Source: Roseofilum casamattae BLCC-M143 (lineage in GTDB: Bacteria; Cyanobacteriota; Cyanobacteriia; Cyanobacteriales; Desertifilaceae). From it: DNA of 64,000 nt. Every line of letters begins with the position of its first letter. Position 1 is the stretch's first letter. Both the position numbers and the translations under genes were made by a program. Shown in pieces: positions 45,322 through 54,477 of this stretch. The notes under the pieces are model-generated. The model was not told where the DNA came from. It searched no databases and was given only the letters and a program-made list of their open reading frames with translations. Location of the stretch: contig NZ_JAQOSQ010000014.1 in assembly GCF_030068455.1 (NCBI RefSeq), forward strand, positions 1-64,000, in the 5' to 3' direction.

Positions 45322-46689
45322 TCATTGTTCATTATTAATTGAACTGACATATTGGCAAACTTGAGGGGTTAGGACTTGCGCGGCGATCGCATGACCGATA
45401 TCATTCCAATGGCCGCCGCACTCTACTGCATTGGCAAATCCGTGCAAACAGACTTGATTCTCTTGAGCATAAGCTTGCAGGGGACCAACCAAGTTTACAA
45501 CGGTAAAGCCTCGACGATCGCCGAGTGCTTTGATGCGGCGATCGGGATAAAATAAATCGGCGATCCCATTACTGGCAACAAATCCATCGCGAAATGCCGG
45601 ATCGGGATTCACTTGCACCTCATTGCTCAAGGTAACCAACATAAACTCAGCTCCTTTGGCTCGCACTTCTTCGTGCATCAATGCCATCAGATCTTCCGTA
45701 ATCTGCCATGCATTTTCCCAATTTTCGTCTTCCGGTTCGCGATACAGAGAATTGTAAGTATACTGCCGTAATTTCTCCAACTCCCGATTTTTCACGTCTT
45801 TCTCGACCTTGCGTAGTAGTTGTAAAATGCGAGAACTCTTCACCAGCCAACCGGGTAAAAAATCCACTTTTGATAAGTTGTAAGGAGGCAGGCTTTTATC
45901 CGGAGTCCGAAATGACATATCCGGCTGCAAATTCCCCTCGCGATCGTAGACAAAATAGGGACGATTGCGCGGATCCAAGGGTTTATAATTATCGGCAATA
46001 TCATTTCCGGTAAAGACCGCTAATAAGACCAGATCCGGATCGTAATTCCAGACATCTCGACGCAAGCGCAGTAACTGTTGTCCCGTGCCATAATTGGTCA
46101 CTCCAAAATTAATAACTTCGACGGTTTGGTTTTGCAATTGGGGACAGGTGGCTAAAGACTGCTCCATGAGCGACCAATAAGTCTGCTCCAGCGGTACTTG
46201 CAGGCCTTCGGAAAAGGAATCTCCCAAGATTGCAATGCGGAAGGTATTGTCCGGTTTGGCGAGAGAATGTTCGCGATCGCGCAATCCCGTGCTGCTAATC
46301 TCGATAAAGGCTTCTCCCTCAGCTATCCACCATCCCGATACCCCCGGTTGGTGCGTCCATCCCAAATCTTCATCGGTCTGAAAAAAGTTCGCTGGTGGGG
46401 TTCCTGGGGGAGGTTTGGGGGGCGCATTTTGTTGTGAAGGCAGGATATTAGACGGTTCTGGAGGTGGTGGAGCAGGGGAGGGAGGAGTGACTGCTGGAGT
46501 TTCTTCCGGTTGAGGTTCGGGTTCTGGAGAACTGGAGGCTTGGGGTTGGGGTTTGGCTTGTGGAGGAATATTAGCAATGCGCAACCCAATTTCCGCAATT
46601 AATACCGCGAACAGGATACTTGCTGTCGCTAACCCTAGATTGCCTACCCATGTTTTGATACGGTTTTGCTTCATTGAGGATGTTGGCAT
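45322..46689 (-). CDS. Membrane-anchored SGNH hydrolase-like protein
   Basis: A single N-terminal TM helix (about 19-35) is followed by a Pro-rich linker (about 45-100) and an SGNH domain. Block I is ILGDSFSEGLQVPLEQTY, block II NFGVTNYGTGQQL, block III VFTGNDIADN and block V HWNDIGHAIA with the catalytic Asp/His. The protein is probably a periplasmic esterase or O-acyl transferase acting on cell-surface glycans. It converges on the DUF2157 gene with only 4 bp between stops. Confidence 0.85.
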   Translation of the reverse strand: MPTSSMKQNRIKTWVGNLGLATASILFAVLIAEIGLRIANIPPQAKPQPQASSSPEPEPQPEETPAVTPPSPAPPPPEPSNILPSQQNAPPKPPPGTPPANFFQTDEDLGWTHQPGVSGWWIAEGEAFIEISSTGLRDREHSLAKPDNTFRIAILGDSFSEGLQVPLEQTYWSLMEQSLATCPQLQNQTVEVINFGVTNYGTGQQLLRLRRDVWNYDPDLVLLAVFTGNDIADNYKPLDPRNRPYFVYDREGNLQPDMSFRTPDKSLPPYNLSKVDFLPGWLVKSSRILQLLRKVEKDVKNRELEKLRQYTYNSLYREPEDENWENAWQITEDLMALMHEEVRAKGAEFMLVTLSNEVQVNPDPAFRDGFVASNGIADLFYPDRRIKALGDRRGFTVVNLVGPLQAYAQENQVCLHGFANAVECGGHWNDIGHAIAAQVLTPQVCQYVSSINNEQ

Positions 46690-46838
46690 TGAGAGTTCCG
46701 AGTTTCGATTTTAGCAGGCTGGGGCGATCGCTGTATCTGAGAAACCCAGTTTCTAGCGTCACCTGGGACGTTTCCCCTGTTCTTATCCAAAATTGAGATT
46801 AAACTAGAGAAACAGTACTCTAAAAATAAATTTAGATC

Positions 46839-47852
46839 GTGAGTGAATTAGAAGAAAATCTTATCTATCGCCATCGGTTTAATACCCAAGAACTGGTCGA
46901 TACTTATCCTCCTAAGCTCTGGCATCAGCATAAAAAAAGAGTGTATGCGATCGCCTCTCCGCCGGGAGCGAGTCATGAGGGACAGATCGTTTGTTCTCGC
47001 TGGAAAATTTTCGCCTTACCCTCGAGCTTTGCGCGGGGCGATCGCCAGACGGAAATAATCGAAAAAACGGGATATTTTGATTATCTTCCTATGGCCGCAA
47101 TGAATAACGAAATGGAATGGTATCCTAATTTTGCCCATTCCGATTTGTTCGCGTTTTATGACGGGCCGCTCTTTGCGCAAGATGAAATGCAAGCAGCCGA
47201 ACATCCCGCTCTTGCCTCCCTGCGAGAAGCTCTTTTAGCGCAGAATATTTCTCCCTTCACGGTAGAAGCTGGAGAGCCGACTCCAATTCTAATTCGCGGT
47301 GTGGAACGACGGTGCGCGATCGCGACGAATCCCAATTCCGAACAAGGACGACCTTTCGGACTCTACGGCAACAATTTTGCCGGAGCAACACCGGAAGCCA
47401 TTGAGTTAGCAACAACGGCGATCGATCCGCCGACCATAACCAATATTATCGCTATGGAAGCTCCTCCGGGCGGATACGGAACTTATAGTCGTGGGGAAAT
47501 TGAATATATTTTAGTTACGGCATTTACGGCATTTTCAGCAGCCAAATACGAATCATCTTTAGCATTAAATCATGAAGTAAAGATCGCCATTCACACGGGA
47601 TTTTGGGGTTGCGGCGCTTATGGCGGAAATCGAGTTTTAATGACGATTTTACAACTGTTAGCGGCTCATTTCGCCGGAGTCGATCGCTTGGTGTTTCATA
47701 CCGGAAGTTCGACGAGCGATCGCGATTTTGCTACGGCTTGCGAAATTTGCGATCGCGATCTCCTTCCACCAAACTCAACGATTGAAATTCCCGAATTAAT
47801 CGATCGCATTCACGCCATGGGTTTCCTCTGGGGAGTCAGCGATGGGAATTGA
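46839..47852 (+). CDS. PARG-like protein (poly(ADP-ribose) glycohydrolase fold)
   Basis: The 337-residue protein starts at GTG 46839. Near residue 256 it has HTGFWGCGAYGGNRVLMTIL followed by QLLAAHFAGVDRLVFHTGSS, closely resembling the C-terminal NWGCGAFGG segment of eukaryotic-type PARG. IIAMEAPPGGYGTYSRGEIE corresponds to the PARG bridge region and PLFAQDEMQAAEHPAL to the catalytic QEE loop, here QDE. The preceding Gly-Gly-Gly loop is degenerate (FYDGPLF), so activity is uncertain. It may act on ADP-ribosylated targets. Confidence 0.6.
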   Translation: MSELEENLIYRHRFNTQELVDTYPPKLWHQHKKRVYAIASPPGASHEGQIVCSRWKIFALPSSFARGDRQTEIIEKTGYFDYLPMAAMNNEMEWYPNFAHSDLFAFYDGPLFAQDEMQAAEHPALASLREALLAQNISPFTVEAGEPTPILIRGVERRCAIATNPNSEQGRPFGLYGNNFAGATPEAIELATTAIDPPTITNIIAMEAPPGGYGTYSRGEIEYILVTAFTAFSAAKYESSLALNHEVKIAIHTGFWGCGAYGGNRVLMTILQLLAAHFAGVDRLVFHTGSSTSDRDFATACEICDRDLLPPNSTIEIPELIDRIHAMGFLWGVSDGN

Positions 47853-47874
47853 TCTCAAGTCCGTTGAAATCATT

Positions 47875-47959
47875 GTCATTGCGACCGTAGGGAAGCAATC
47901 GCTAAGACTCTCGAGATCAAAGAGATTGCTTCATTCCACTACGTTCCATTCGCAATGAC
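47875..47959. repeat. 85-bp inverted-repeat element (GTCATTGCGA ends)
   Basis: GTCATTGCGA at 47875-47884 and TCGCAATGAC at 47950-47959 are perfect inverted ends; inside, GAAGCAATC and GATTGCTTC form a second pair. This is the structure of widespread REP/MITE-type palindromes. The 228-bp gap between the PARG-like gene and miaB contains nothing else obvious. Confidence 0.7.
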
Positions 47960-48080
47960 TTATCATGACTAAGTGAGCGGACTTGATATGAACCGCGACT
48001 GGAACTTTAGTGGCGATCGCCATTGTTCTCCCTCAAGATTTCGCATATAATAGAGGATTGAGACGCTCGTGCCCGGACTT

Positions 48081-49451
48081 ATGACCCAACGTAACTATCA
48101 CATTACCACCTTCGGATGCCAGATGAACAAAGCCGACTCGGAGCGCATGGCTGGCATCCTCGAAGATATTGGGTTTGCATCTGTGGACGACCCCAATAGC
48201 GCCGATCTGATTCTCTACAATACCTGCACCATTCGCGATAATGCGGAACAGAAGGTCTATTCCTATCTGGGACGACAAGCCAAGCGCAAGCAACAAGATC
48301 CCAATTTAACTTTGATTGTGGCGGGATGCGTCGCGCAGCAGGAAGGAGAAGCGCTCTTGCGCAGAGTGCCAGAATTGGACTTAGTCATGGGGCCGCAACA
48401 CGCCAACCGGTTGGGAGATTTGCTCGAGCAGGTTCTCGATGGCAACCAAGTGGTGGCCACAGAACCGGTGCATATTATGGAGGATATCACTAAGCCCCGT
48501 CGCGATAGTAAAGTGACGGCTTGGGTGAATATTATCTATGGATGTAACGAGCGCTGTAGCTATTGTGTGGTTCCTGGGGTGCGCGGACTCGAGCAGTCTC
48601 GGACTCCGGAAGCGATACGCGCCGAAATGGAAGGATTGGGGCGATCGGGATATAAAGAGATTACACTTTTGGGACAAAATATCGACGCCTACGGTCGCGA
48701 TTTACCCGGCGTAACGGCAGAAGGACGCCGGAAGAATACTCTAACGGATTTACTCTACTTCGTTCATGACGTACCGGGAATGGAGCGCCTGCGATTTGCT
48801 ACCAGTCATCCCCGCTATTTCACCGAGCGGTTGATTCGCGCTTGTGCGGAACTGCCGAAAGTGTGCGAGCATTTCCATATTCCGTTTCAGTCTGGGGATA
48901 ATGAGATATTGAAGGCGATGAAACGGGGATACACCCATCAGAAATATCGCCGCATTATTGACAAGGTTCGCTCCTATATGCCGGATGCATCCATTAGTGC
49001 CGATGCGATCGTTGGATTTCCCGGAGAAACGGAAGAACAGTTCCAGAATACCTTACAGTTAGTCGAAGATATTGGTTTCGACCAGTTGAATACTGCGGCT
49101 TATTCCCCTCGTCCCGGTACAGAAGCGGCAGTATGGGAGAAGCAGTTAAGCGAAGAGGTAAAAAGCGATCGCCTGCAACGGCTGAATCATTTGGTTGCCA
49201 TTAAAGCACAAGAGCGATCGCAGCGCTATCTCGGACGAGTCGAAACCGTACTTGTAGAAGACCGAAATCCGAAACTGGCAACTCAAGTGATGGGACGCAC
49301 CGATGGCAACCGCCTGACATTCTTTGAAGGCGATATTAACGAGTTAAAGGGTCAGTTAGTCAAGGTGAAAATCACCGAAACTCGTGCCTTTAGTTTAACC
49401 GGAGAATCAATTTTGAGTCGAAACAACGATCCTCAAAAAACTCTTGTTTGA
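48081..49451 (+). CDS. miaB: tRNA-2-methylthio-N6-dimethylallyladenosine synthase
   Basis: MiaB adds a methylthio group to i6A37 in tRNA. The N-terminal [4Fe-4S] Cys residues are in [22 protein letters not shown] and [10 protein letters not shown]. The radical-SAM motif is [16 protein letters not shown]. The C-terminal TRAM region ([19 protein letters not shown]) is present. ATG 48081 gives 456 residues; a GTG at 48069 is less likely. Confidence 0.96.
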   Translation: MTQRNYHITTFGCQMNKADSERMAGILEDIGFASVDDPNSADLILYNTCTIRDNAEQKVYSYLGRQAKRKQQDPNLTLIVAGCVAQQEGEALLRRVPELDLVMGPQHANRLGDLLEQVLDGNQVVATEPVHIMEDITKPRRDSKVTAWVNIIYGCNERCSYCVVPGVRGLEQSRTPEAIRAEMEGLGRSGYKEITLLGQNIDAYGRDLPGVTAEGRRKNTLTDLLYFVHDVPGMERLRFATSHPRYFTERLIRACAELPKVCEHFHIPFQSGDNEILKAMKRGYTHQKYRRIIDKVRSYMPDASISADAIVGFPGETEEQFQNTLQLVEDIGFDQLNTAAYSPRPGTEAAVWEKQLSEEVKSDRLQRLNHLVAIKAQERSQRYLGRVETVLVEDRNPKLATQVMGRTDGNRLTFFEGDINELKGQLVKVKITETRAFSLTGESILSRNNDPQKTLV

Positions 49452-49617
49452 TTCAATACTCGTCTTGCTTGCGATGATTCCCTTACAGTGGGAAGAGGTT
49501 ACTCGGGTATCTGTGAGTAACTTTGGCGACTATAGACTGGATTCATACAATATTTTTGTTGGCGATCCGCATATTACAATCATATCATTACGTGTGAAAA
49601 CGTTAGAACCAGTCAAG

Positions 49618-49651
49618 CAGGGCAAACGCATACTCCATATTTTTCTCGATA
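49618..49651. repeat. Partial copy of the 2570 MITE (34 bp identical)
   Basis: The sequence beginning CAGGGCAAACGCATACT and ending TTTCTCGATA matches bases 2570-2603 exactly, then diverges into a short hairpin (CAGCGC...GCGCTG). No right-hand terminal repeat is seen, so this is a truncated or rearranged copy. The 488-bp gap (49452-49939) between miaB and the antitoxin otherwise shows only AT-rich, non-coding-looking sequence and the possible promoter of the toxin-antitoxin pair. Confidence 0.65.
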
Positions 49652-49942
49652 CAGCGCTTTGCGCTGTATCTGTCTTGTCTGATTGAAGTGAAGGAGCAAA
49701 ACCTTGAGCCATAATCTTGATTGGATGAGTTGATTGAAGTTTATGCCAGACCTATATTATCAAACTTGGCCAGATTCTGGCTCAACTCATATGTTTTAGT
49801 TTTTGTCAGCTACATTCGCTACTAAATTAGATGAGCTTACCCTGCCTGCGCAGGATAATAGTAAACCCAGGATAGCATAACTCATGCGATATGATAATCG
49901 TAGTGGGCTGGCAAAGTTAAAATCTGTATTAAGGAGAATATG

Positions 49943-50218
49943 ATGCTCGATCTCGAACAAATCCAAACAGACATCAATGAATTGCCGGAAGAAGCGCAAA
50001 CTTTACTCTTGGATTTTATCGAGCTATTAAAAAAGCGCTATTCAATACCAGAAAAACGAGCGATCAATTCAGGTAAAGTCCCGAATCATCAATTGAGTAC
50101 CTTAGATATTCTTAAAGCATCTGAGTTAATCGGTTGTATTAGTTCAGAACCCAACCTTTCTACTGATTATAAATCTGTTGTTCGAGACAAACTAGACTCT
50201 AAATATGACAATCGTTGA
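49943..50218 (+). CDS. Antitoxin of a PIN-toxin pair (DUF2281-like)
   Basis: This 91-residue protein begins LDLEQIQTDINELPEEAQTL and LLDFIELLKKRY, the DUF2281-like antitoxin start found beside PIN toxins. ATG 49943 is preferred (AAGGAG, 6 bases spacing); an ATG immediately upstream gives only 3. The last 14 bp overlap the PIN gene, the usual translational coupling. Confidence 0.75.
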   Translation: MLDLEQIQTDINELPEEAQTLLLDFIELLKKRYSIPEKRAINSGKVPNHQLSTLDILKASELIGCISSEPNLSTDYKSVVRDKLDSKYDNR

Positions 50219-50648
50219 CACGGGATTTTGGGTAGCTTTATTCAATGAGAAAGACCAATACCATCAAAGAGCGCAAGAAATTCTTGCCAAATATCCTGAT
50301 GAAACTTTAATCACAACTTGGTGTGTTCTCACAGAGACTTCTCATTTACTTTTGCAGCGTTCCTCAAGTATCTATCAAGGAGTTCAAAAACAGATTAAGT
50401 TTATAAATCTTTTTCAAAAATACCCGCAACAGTTTCGATTATTCGATTTGCAAGAAACTCATTTCGATCGCATTAACTTCTTGATGGAGAAGTATCGCAA
50501 CCTACCGATGGATTTAGCTGATGCTTCCCTGGTAATTTTGGCAGAGGAGTTGGAAGACGGTCGAATTTTCTCCATTGATTATCGAGATTTTAATGCCTAT
50601 CGATGGAAAAATACAAAGCCTTTTCAAAATCTATTCGATCGGTTTTAG
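50205..50648 (+). CDS. PIN-domain toxin (VapC-like ribonuclease)
   Basis: The 147-residue PIN domain shows the first acid in IVDTGFWVALFNEKD, the second in CVLTETSHLLL and the last in NLPMDLADASLVILAEE with SIDYRDFNAYRW. These acids chelate Mg for RNA cleavage. It overlaps its antitoxin by 14 bp. It has no neighbours suggesting a different role. Confidence 0.85.
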   Translation: MTIVDTGFWVALFNEKDQYHQRAQEILAKYPDETLITTWCVLTETSHLLLQRSSSIYQGVQKQIKFINLFQKYPQQFRLFDLQETHFDRINFLMEKYRNLPMDLADASLVILAEELEDGRIFSIDYRDFNAYRWKNTKPFQNLFDRF

Positions 50649-50673
50649 CCCGACAATAAAACTGAAAATACAG

Positions 50674-51135
50674 TTACTGTTTGAGTGCCGGCCATAAAGC
50701 TCGATTCTCTTCACTGTATAGGACGCCAAAATTCAGGTTTGTTAGTCGTCCAAATTCAAAGTGAAGTTCAAGCCATTGCTCCTCATAAAAAGCGCTTTCA
50801 AAGCTGCCATAATCTTCAAACTCTGAAGGTTGACCTAGTTCCTTAGCTGCAATTTCCAGAACGGCTTTCTTTGGTTGTCCTACGATCTTCTTGCCAAATA
50901 AAATAGCTTGCAGGTTATGAACCTCAATCCATCCCAAGAGATTATCGTTATCGGGTTCAAAGGAAAGTTTCAGCATAACTTCATTAAACTGTAATCTCTG
51001 ACAACCAAATTCAGTTGTATATGATTTATCTGGTGGCCCGAGTATTTCTCGTGCTTGAGCTTCAGTTAATCCAAACAATAGCTCTGTAGACCTTAACTTT
51101 GCAATCCCAACTCCAAGAATAATTTCCATCATCAA
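50674..51135 (-). CDS. Hypothetical protein with BamE/immunity-like N-terminal pattern
   Basis: The 153-residue protein begins IILGVGIAKLRSTELLFGLT and EAQAREILGPPDKSYTTEFG, a pattern (Gxg...FGxt..e...lGpPd) seen in a widespread family of small proteins, some near toxins. The rest is beta-rich (LQFNEVMLKLSFEPDNDNLL). No signal peptide. The function is unknown. Confidence 0.65.
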   Translation of the reverse strand: MMMEIILGVGIAKLRSTELLFGLTEAQAREILGPPDKSYTTEFGCQRLQFNEVMLKLSFEPDNDNLLGWIEVHNLQAILFGKKIVGQPKKAVLEIAAKELGQPSEFEDYGSFESAFYEEQWLELHFEFGRLTNLNFGVLYSEENRALWPALKQ

Positions 51136-51198
51136 ACTACTATTTTATCCTATAGATACAGAGGTAGACTAAATTACCTCTGTATCCAGATTAGCTAA

Positions 51199-53178
51199 TT
51201 AATTTGCTTCCGCAGTGAGTCGAGTTAAGACTTGAGTGGAGCGGTCTACAAATGACTTCATTCCACCGGCATCAAAGCCTTTTTGTGCCATCAATGCGAG
51301 ATCGTAAATTTGGTTGCAAATCAGCTTCGCTAGCTCCGCAGACGGGGAGGCTCCTTCACCGGAAACAATGCTACCTTGGCTCAAGCGCAACACATCTTGA
51401 ACCAATGGGTGAGCGGTATTAATTAAGAGAATATGCTCTTCCGGGAACATGGCATTTTCTTGCTGGAACATGGCGTTCATTTCCTGCAAGCGACGCATAA
51501 ACTCGGGTAACAAGACCATCGCGGGAGGATTTTGCTCGTTATTATTGCCTTTCAGAGATTCCGTGCGAATCTGCAGTTTTGGCTTATCTAGAGCATTTTG
51601 AAACAATTCTTTAATCTGTTCGCTGGGAGTCGTATTTGTTTTCGGATCGACGATTTCTTTATCGTTTTCCTTATCCAAAAGTTGTTCGTCAATTTCGGCA
51701 TCGACGCGAGAGAATTTGACATCGCTATGCTCGCGCTCTAAGAAACTAATGAAGTGCGGATCGATAAACGAGTCCATATAAAGAACTTCCAGTCCCTGAT
51801 TCTGGTGTAACTGGATGTAGGTTCCTTGGTTAACTTCATCGGTAGCGTAGAAGACGCGGTTTTCGTGACACTCTTTGTTGCGCTCCAAGTATTCTTGCAG
51901 AGTGGAATAGGTATGGCCTTCAGAGTCTTTGTTAGTCGATTTAACTTCTTGCCAAGCATCGCCTTCTTCCGCTTGTACTTGCACTTCCGCCGTATTTTCT
52001 TCCGTGCTTTCTTCCCAGGTACTGCGATAAATGACGATGTCTTCGACTTGCTTTTTAAACTTATCGTCATTCAAGCAACCGAACTTGACAAATGTGCCTA
52101 AATCTTTCCAGCTCTTGATGTATTGGTCGCGAGAATCTCGATATTGTGTTTTCAGGCGATCGCCAACTTTCTTCGCCACAAAATCGGCAATTCGGCGCAC
52201 GGTGCGATCCATCTGTAAGGCAGAGCGCGAGACATTGAGCGGAATATCCGGACTGTCGATAACTCCGCGCATGGGGAGCAAGAATTTAGGGATAATTTCT
52301 TCGCAATGCTCGGAAACAAAGACTTGGTTGCAGAACAGTTTAATCTGTCCTTTGGTGACATCAACATCGGGTTTTAGCTTCGGAAAATAGAGAATCCCAT
52401 TCAGCAAAAATGGATAATCTGTATTTAGGTGAATCCAGAGCAGGGGTTCTTCTTGAAACGGATAGAGATAGCGATAGAATTCCAGATAATCTTCGTCAGT
52501 CAGGTCTCGAGGAGACTTGCGCCACAGAGCTTCCTGTTTATTAATTTGTTCGTCGTCTAACTTAATCGAAACTGGCATAAAATCGCAGTAGGTTTTCACC
52601 AACTGTTTAATCCGTGCCGGTTCTAAATATTCTTCTTCTTCCTCCATTAAGGTGAGGATAATAGTGGTGCCGCGAGTGGTGCGCTCCGAGTCCTCGAGTG
52701 TAAATTGTGGCGAACCGTTGCAAGTCCAATGAACGGCTTGCGCTCCATCCCGATAAGAAAGAGTATCAATTTCAACTTGTGTGGCGACCATAAAGGAAGA
52801 ATAAAAGCCAAGACCAAAGTGGCCGATAATCCCTTCGTCTGTCGTTCCTTTATACTTTTCTAGGAATTCTTCAGCACTGGAGAACGCGACTTGGTTGATA
52901 TATTTTTTAATTTCATCAGCCGTCATCCCGATGCCGTTATCCGTAATTGAGAGCTTCTTTTGCTCTTTATCTAACGCGATCGTAATCTCTGGATCGCCAA
53001 CTTCACCAGAAAAATCATCGTCGCGCGAGACCATTTTCAACTTAGCGATCGCATCCACAGCATTCGATATCAGTTCCCGGAAAAAAATCTCGCTATCGGA
53101 ATAGAGAGATTTTTTGATAATCGGGAAAATATTCTCAGTATGAATGCCGATCGTGCCTTGTTCTAGTACTGTAGTCAT
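51199..53178 (-). CDS. htpG: Chaperone protein HtpG (Hsp90)
   Basis: HtpG is the cytosolic Hsp90. The N-terminal GHKL ATPase shows SDSEIFFRELISNAVDAIAK, the ITDNGIGMTADEI box and IIGHFGLGFYSSFMVA. The middle domain has PLLWIHLNTDYPFLLNGILY and the C-terminal dimerisation region follows. 659 residues is normal. No CIRCE operator is visible in the 229 bp upstream. Confidence 0.96.
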   Translation of the reverse strand: MTTVLEQGTIGIHTENIFPIIKKSLYSDSEIFFRELISNAVDAIAKLKMVSRDDDFSGEVGDPEITIALDKEQKKLSITDNGIGMTADEIKKYINQVAFSSAEEFLEKYKGTTDEGIIGHFGLGFYSSFMVATQVEIDTLSYRDGAQAVHWTCNGSPQFTLEDSERTTRGTTIILTLMEEEEEYLEPARIKQLVKTYCDFMPVSIKLDDEQINKQEALWRKSPRDLTDEDYLEFYRYLYPFQEEPLLWIHLNTDYPFLLNGILYFPKLKPDVDVTKGQIKLFCNQVFVSEHCEEIIPKFLLPMRGVIDSPDIPLNVSRSALQMDRTVRRIADFVAKKVGDRLKTQYRDSRDQYIKSWKDLGTFVKFGCLNDDKFKKQVEDIVIYRSTWEESTEENTAEVQVQAEEGDAWQEVKSTNKDSEGHTYSTLQEYLERNKECHENRVFYATDEVNQGTYIQLHQNQGLEVLYMDSFIDPHFISFLEREHSDVKFSRVDAEIDEQLLDKENDKEIVDPKTNTTPSEQIKELFQNALDKPKLQIRTESLKGNNNEQNPPAMVLLPEFMRRLQEMNAMFQQENAMFPEEHILLINTAHPLVQDVLRLSQGSIVSGEGASPSAELAKLICNQIYDLALMAQKGFDAGGMKSFVDRSTQVLTRLTAEAN

Positions 53179-53407
53179 GGCTGATGAACTATAAGAGGGA
53201 TACGTTACATTAATACAGGGTTACGGTACAATTCTGGAATATTCCCGATCGATTTGCCTAGAGGACTGCACCGTACCCTTGATTCGGATCTCCCTACTTC
53301 AACGGGTTTCTTTTCTCTGTCTCTCCCTAGACCTGAGGAAATAGTGTTAAAATATACCCCTCATTTCGTCTAATTACCCCAATCTTCAACCTATTGGTTT
53401 CCATACT

Positions 53408-54451
53408 ATGTCTCAAGAGGCTGACGCGCTATTTAAGCAAGGTATGCAATACTATCGCTCCGGAGAACTAGAGCCAGCGAAAGTGGCTTGGGAGCAGGCA
53501 TTATCTCTCTATCGTACTCTCGAGAATTTGCAACGCCAAGGGGCAGCGTTGGGCAATTTAGGAGCGGTGAGTCAAGCTTTAGGAAAGGTGACTGAAGCGA
53601 TCGCATATTACCAGCAGCATCTTACTTTAGCAAAAGAGATTGCCGATCGCCAAGGACAGCGCAATGCGATCGATAATTTGGGTCATGCCTACAGTAGTTT
53701 AGGAGACTATCTGACGGCGCTTAACTATTATCAACACGGTCTAAAGTTATCTCGTCAATGGAAAGATCGTATCCTAGAATCGCAGGCATTATCTAATTTA
53801 CGATGGATTTATGAACGGTTAGATAGTTGTACAGAAGCAGAGGAATGCTTGCAACAACAATGGGCGATCGCCGAACCGCTATTTCAAGCCAATCCTCAAG
53901 ATATTTTGCAGATTGCTCAACAACTTGGATTAAATCCTCTATCCGATTTTTCGGGAGCCAATTTAGCTGGAATGAACTTCCATTATGCTAACCTTAGAGG
54001 CGCCGATTTAACGGATGCTAATTTAGTCAAAGCTGACTTAAGTTTAGCCGATTTAGCTCGCGCTCAGTTAACTCGATCTAATTTGGAAGAGGCGATTTTA
54101 AGTAACGCAAATTTGCGAGATGCCGATCTGAGTTCGGCAAATTTACAAGGTGCCGATCTGCGCACGATTTTACCGCGAGCGAATCTAGAGTTAGCCAATT
54201 TAACCCAGGCAAAATTATGCGGTGCTTACCTGCAACGAGCCAATTTAGCGAAAGCCAATTTAACCGATGCAGATTTGTCAGATACAGATTTAACTGATGC
54301 AAACTTTGAGGAAGCAACCTTTACTCGTACCCTATTGAAAAATGCGAATATCGAGCAGGCAAATATTGCGGGAGCTTGCTTTAAAGATAATCCGAAACTT
54401 TCGTCTGCTCTGAAGCAACATCTACGCGAGAAAGGGGCAATTGTTGATTAA
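53408..54451 (+). CDS. TPR and pentapeptide-repeat protein
   Basis: The first half has about three to four TPR units (ALFKQGMQYYRSGELEPAKV, GNLGAVSQALGKVTEAIAYY, LGHAYSSLGDYLTALNYYQH). From about residue 180 it becomes a pentapeptide-repeat beta-helix (FSGANLAGMNFHYANLRGAD and following A(D/N)LxxAx units) to the end. There is no signal peptide or enzymatic motif. It lies 26 bp before the NERD-helicase gene whose tail is also pentapeptide repeats, so the pair is probably one operon. Confidence 0.85.
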   Translation: MSQEADALFKQGMQYYRSGELEPAKVAWEQALSLYRTLENLQRQGAALGNLGAVSQALGKVTEAIAYYQQHLTLAKEIADRQGQRNAIDNLGHAYSSLGDYLTALNYYQHGLKLSRQWKDRILESQALSNLRWIYERLDSCTEAEECLQQQWAIAEPLFQANPQDILQIAQQLGLNPLSDFSGANLAGMNFHYANLRGADLTDANLVKADLSLADLARAQLTRSNLEEAILSNANLRDADLSSANLQGADLRTILPRANLELANLTQAKLCGAYLQRANLAKANLTDADLSDTDLTDANFEEATFTRTLLKNANIEQANIAGACFKDNPKLSSALKQHLREKGAIVD

Positions 54452-54477
54452 AGAAATATTAACAATGGTGGAAAACG

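Noticed and set aside
49444-49686. 80-residue frame after miaB
   Set aside because: It begins with TTG inside the miaB end and finishes in the MITE fragment; no family recognised.
53179-53407. CIRCE-type heat-shock operator upstream of htpG
   Set aside because: No TTAGCACTC-N9-GAGTGCTAA dyad was found.
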